This document shows positions 5,432-5,524 of a stretch of DNA of 5,524 bases, in pieces. The translations under genes and the position numbers were made by a program. Under the pieces are notes generated by a model. That model was given only the letters and a program-made list of their open reading frames with translations. It had not been told where the DNA came from and did no database searches. The DNA comes from Sulfurovum sp. (GTDB lineage: Bacteria > Campylobacterota > Campylobacteria > Campylobacterales > Sulfurovaceae): contig DYTG01000017.1 in the NCBI GenBank assembly GCA_020726085.1, positions 14,719 to 20,242 of the forward strand, read 5' to 3'. Position 1 is the stretch's first letter. The number at the start of each line of letters is the position of its first letter.

Positions 5432-5524
5432 ATGAGATATATCCAAAAAAAGAGAACAGGTATTGGCTACAATAAGCTTTTGAAAATTCATAAAGCAAAA
5501 GGGTGTTATGATGATATCAAAAAT
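5432..5524 (+). CDS. Partial gene; N-terminus of possible TIGR02646/PtuB-like HNH endonuclease
   Basis: An open frame starts at ATG 5432 and runs 31 codons off the right edge without a stop. It begins MRYIQKKRTGIGYN and reaches AKGCYDDIKN. The start MxxIxK followed about 20 residues later by a (A/G)xYDDI-like segment fits the beginning of the TIGR02646/PtuB family, whose CxxC and HNH nuclease motifs come further on and are not visible here. It lies four bases downstream of the ATPase stop, with only a weak AGAG ribosome site (5426-5429) overlapping the end of that gene. Translational coupling is likely. If the family call holds, this is the effector nuclease of the pair. That the gene is real is likely; its identity rests on a short match and on context. 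Confidence 0.55.
   Translation, partial: MRYIQKKRTGIGYNKLLKIHKAKGCYDDIKN

Noticed and set aside
4372..5524. Reading the ATPase as an ABC transporter subunit.
   Set aside because: No membrane-protein gene is adjacent, the N-terminus and SLHPSWQ/THSPHIIG context fit SMC/OLD-like ATPases, and the downstream gene resembles a nuclease partner.
4372..5524. Retron with ncRNA and reverse transcriptase attached to the ATPase pair.
   Set aside because: No reverse-transcriptase motif (YADD-type) is present in the window, and the upstream 114 bases show no convincing msr-msd inverted repeats. One downstream of the right edge cannot be excluded.

Overview
The window looks like a chromosomal piece of a Campylobacterota (epsilonproteobacterial) genome, most like the free-living sulfur-oxidising or sulfur-reducing genera such as Sulfurimonas, Sulfurovum or Sulfurospirillum. 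This rests on the style of the leucyl-tRNA synthetase, the moderately AT-rich DNA, near-perfect TATAAT boxes with weak -35 regions, and AGGAG-type ribosome sites. No 16S rRNA or other taxonomic marker is present, so the genus is not fixed.

Layout: (1) bases 29-2473, minus strand, carry a complete leuS with its own extended -10 promoter and ribosome site. (2) Bases 2567-4257, also minus strand, carry a two-gene unit. A small secreted protein resembling a subtilase propeptide comes first. Two bases after its stop codon begins a lipoprotein subtilisin/kexin-type serine protease with an intact Asp/His/Asn/Ser active site. The protease has a lipobox, a long acidic Asn/Thr-rich tether and a catalytic domain, but no propeptide of its own. 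(3) A 114-base divergent intergenic region follows. (4) From 4372 to the right edge, plus strand, lies a complete AAA/ABC-type ATPase of the SMC/OLD/PtuA-like class. Four bases after its stop is the start of a second gene, cut off after 31 codons, whose N-terminus resembles the TIGR02646/PtuB HNH-nuclease family.

Two systems deserve attention. The first is the split propeptide plus lipoprotein protease pair: the folding chaperone and inhibitor appears to act in trans, and the mature protease would be tethered to the outer membrane on a flexible stalk. The second is the ATPase plus HNH-candidate pair, which looks like a compact Septu-like (PtuAB) anti-phage module without an adjacent retron. 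Only the first 93 bases of the partner gene are visible, so that call is provisional. Inside the ATPase gene, the stretch for the signature motif and Walker B has a clearly different base and codon composition from its flanks, which hints at recombination.

The right-hand defence-like genes are visibly more AT-rich than leuS in the lines I counted (about 25-27% against 42% GC), consistent with an accessory insertion next to a core gene. No tRNA, rRNA, CRISPR array, insertion sequence or att site was recognised. No gap between genes exceeds 300 bases.
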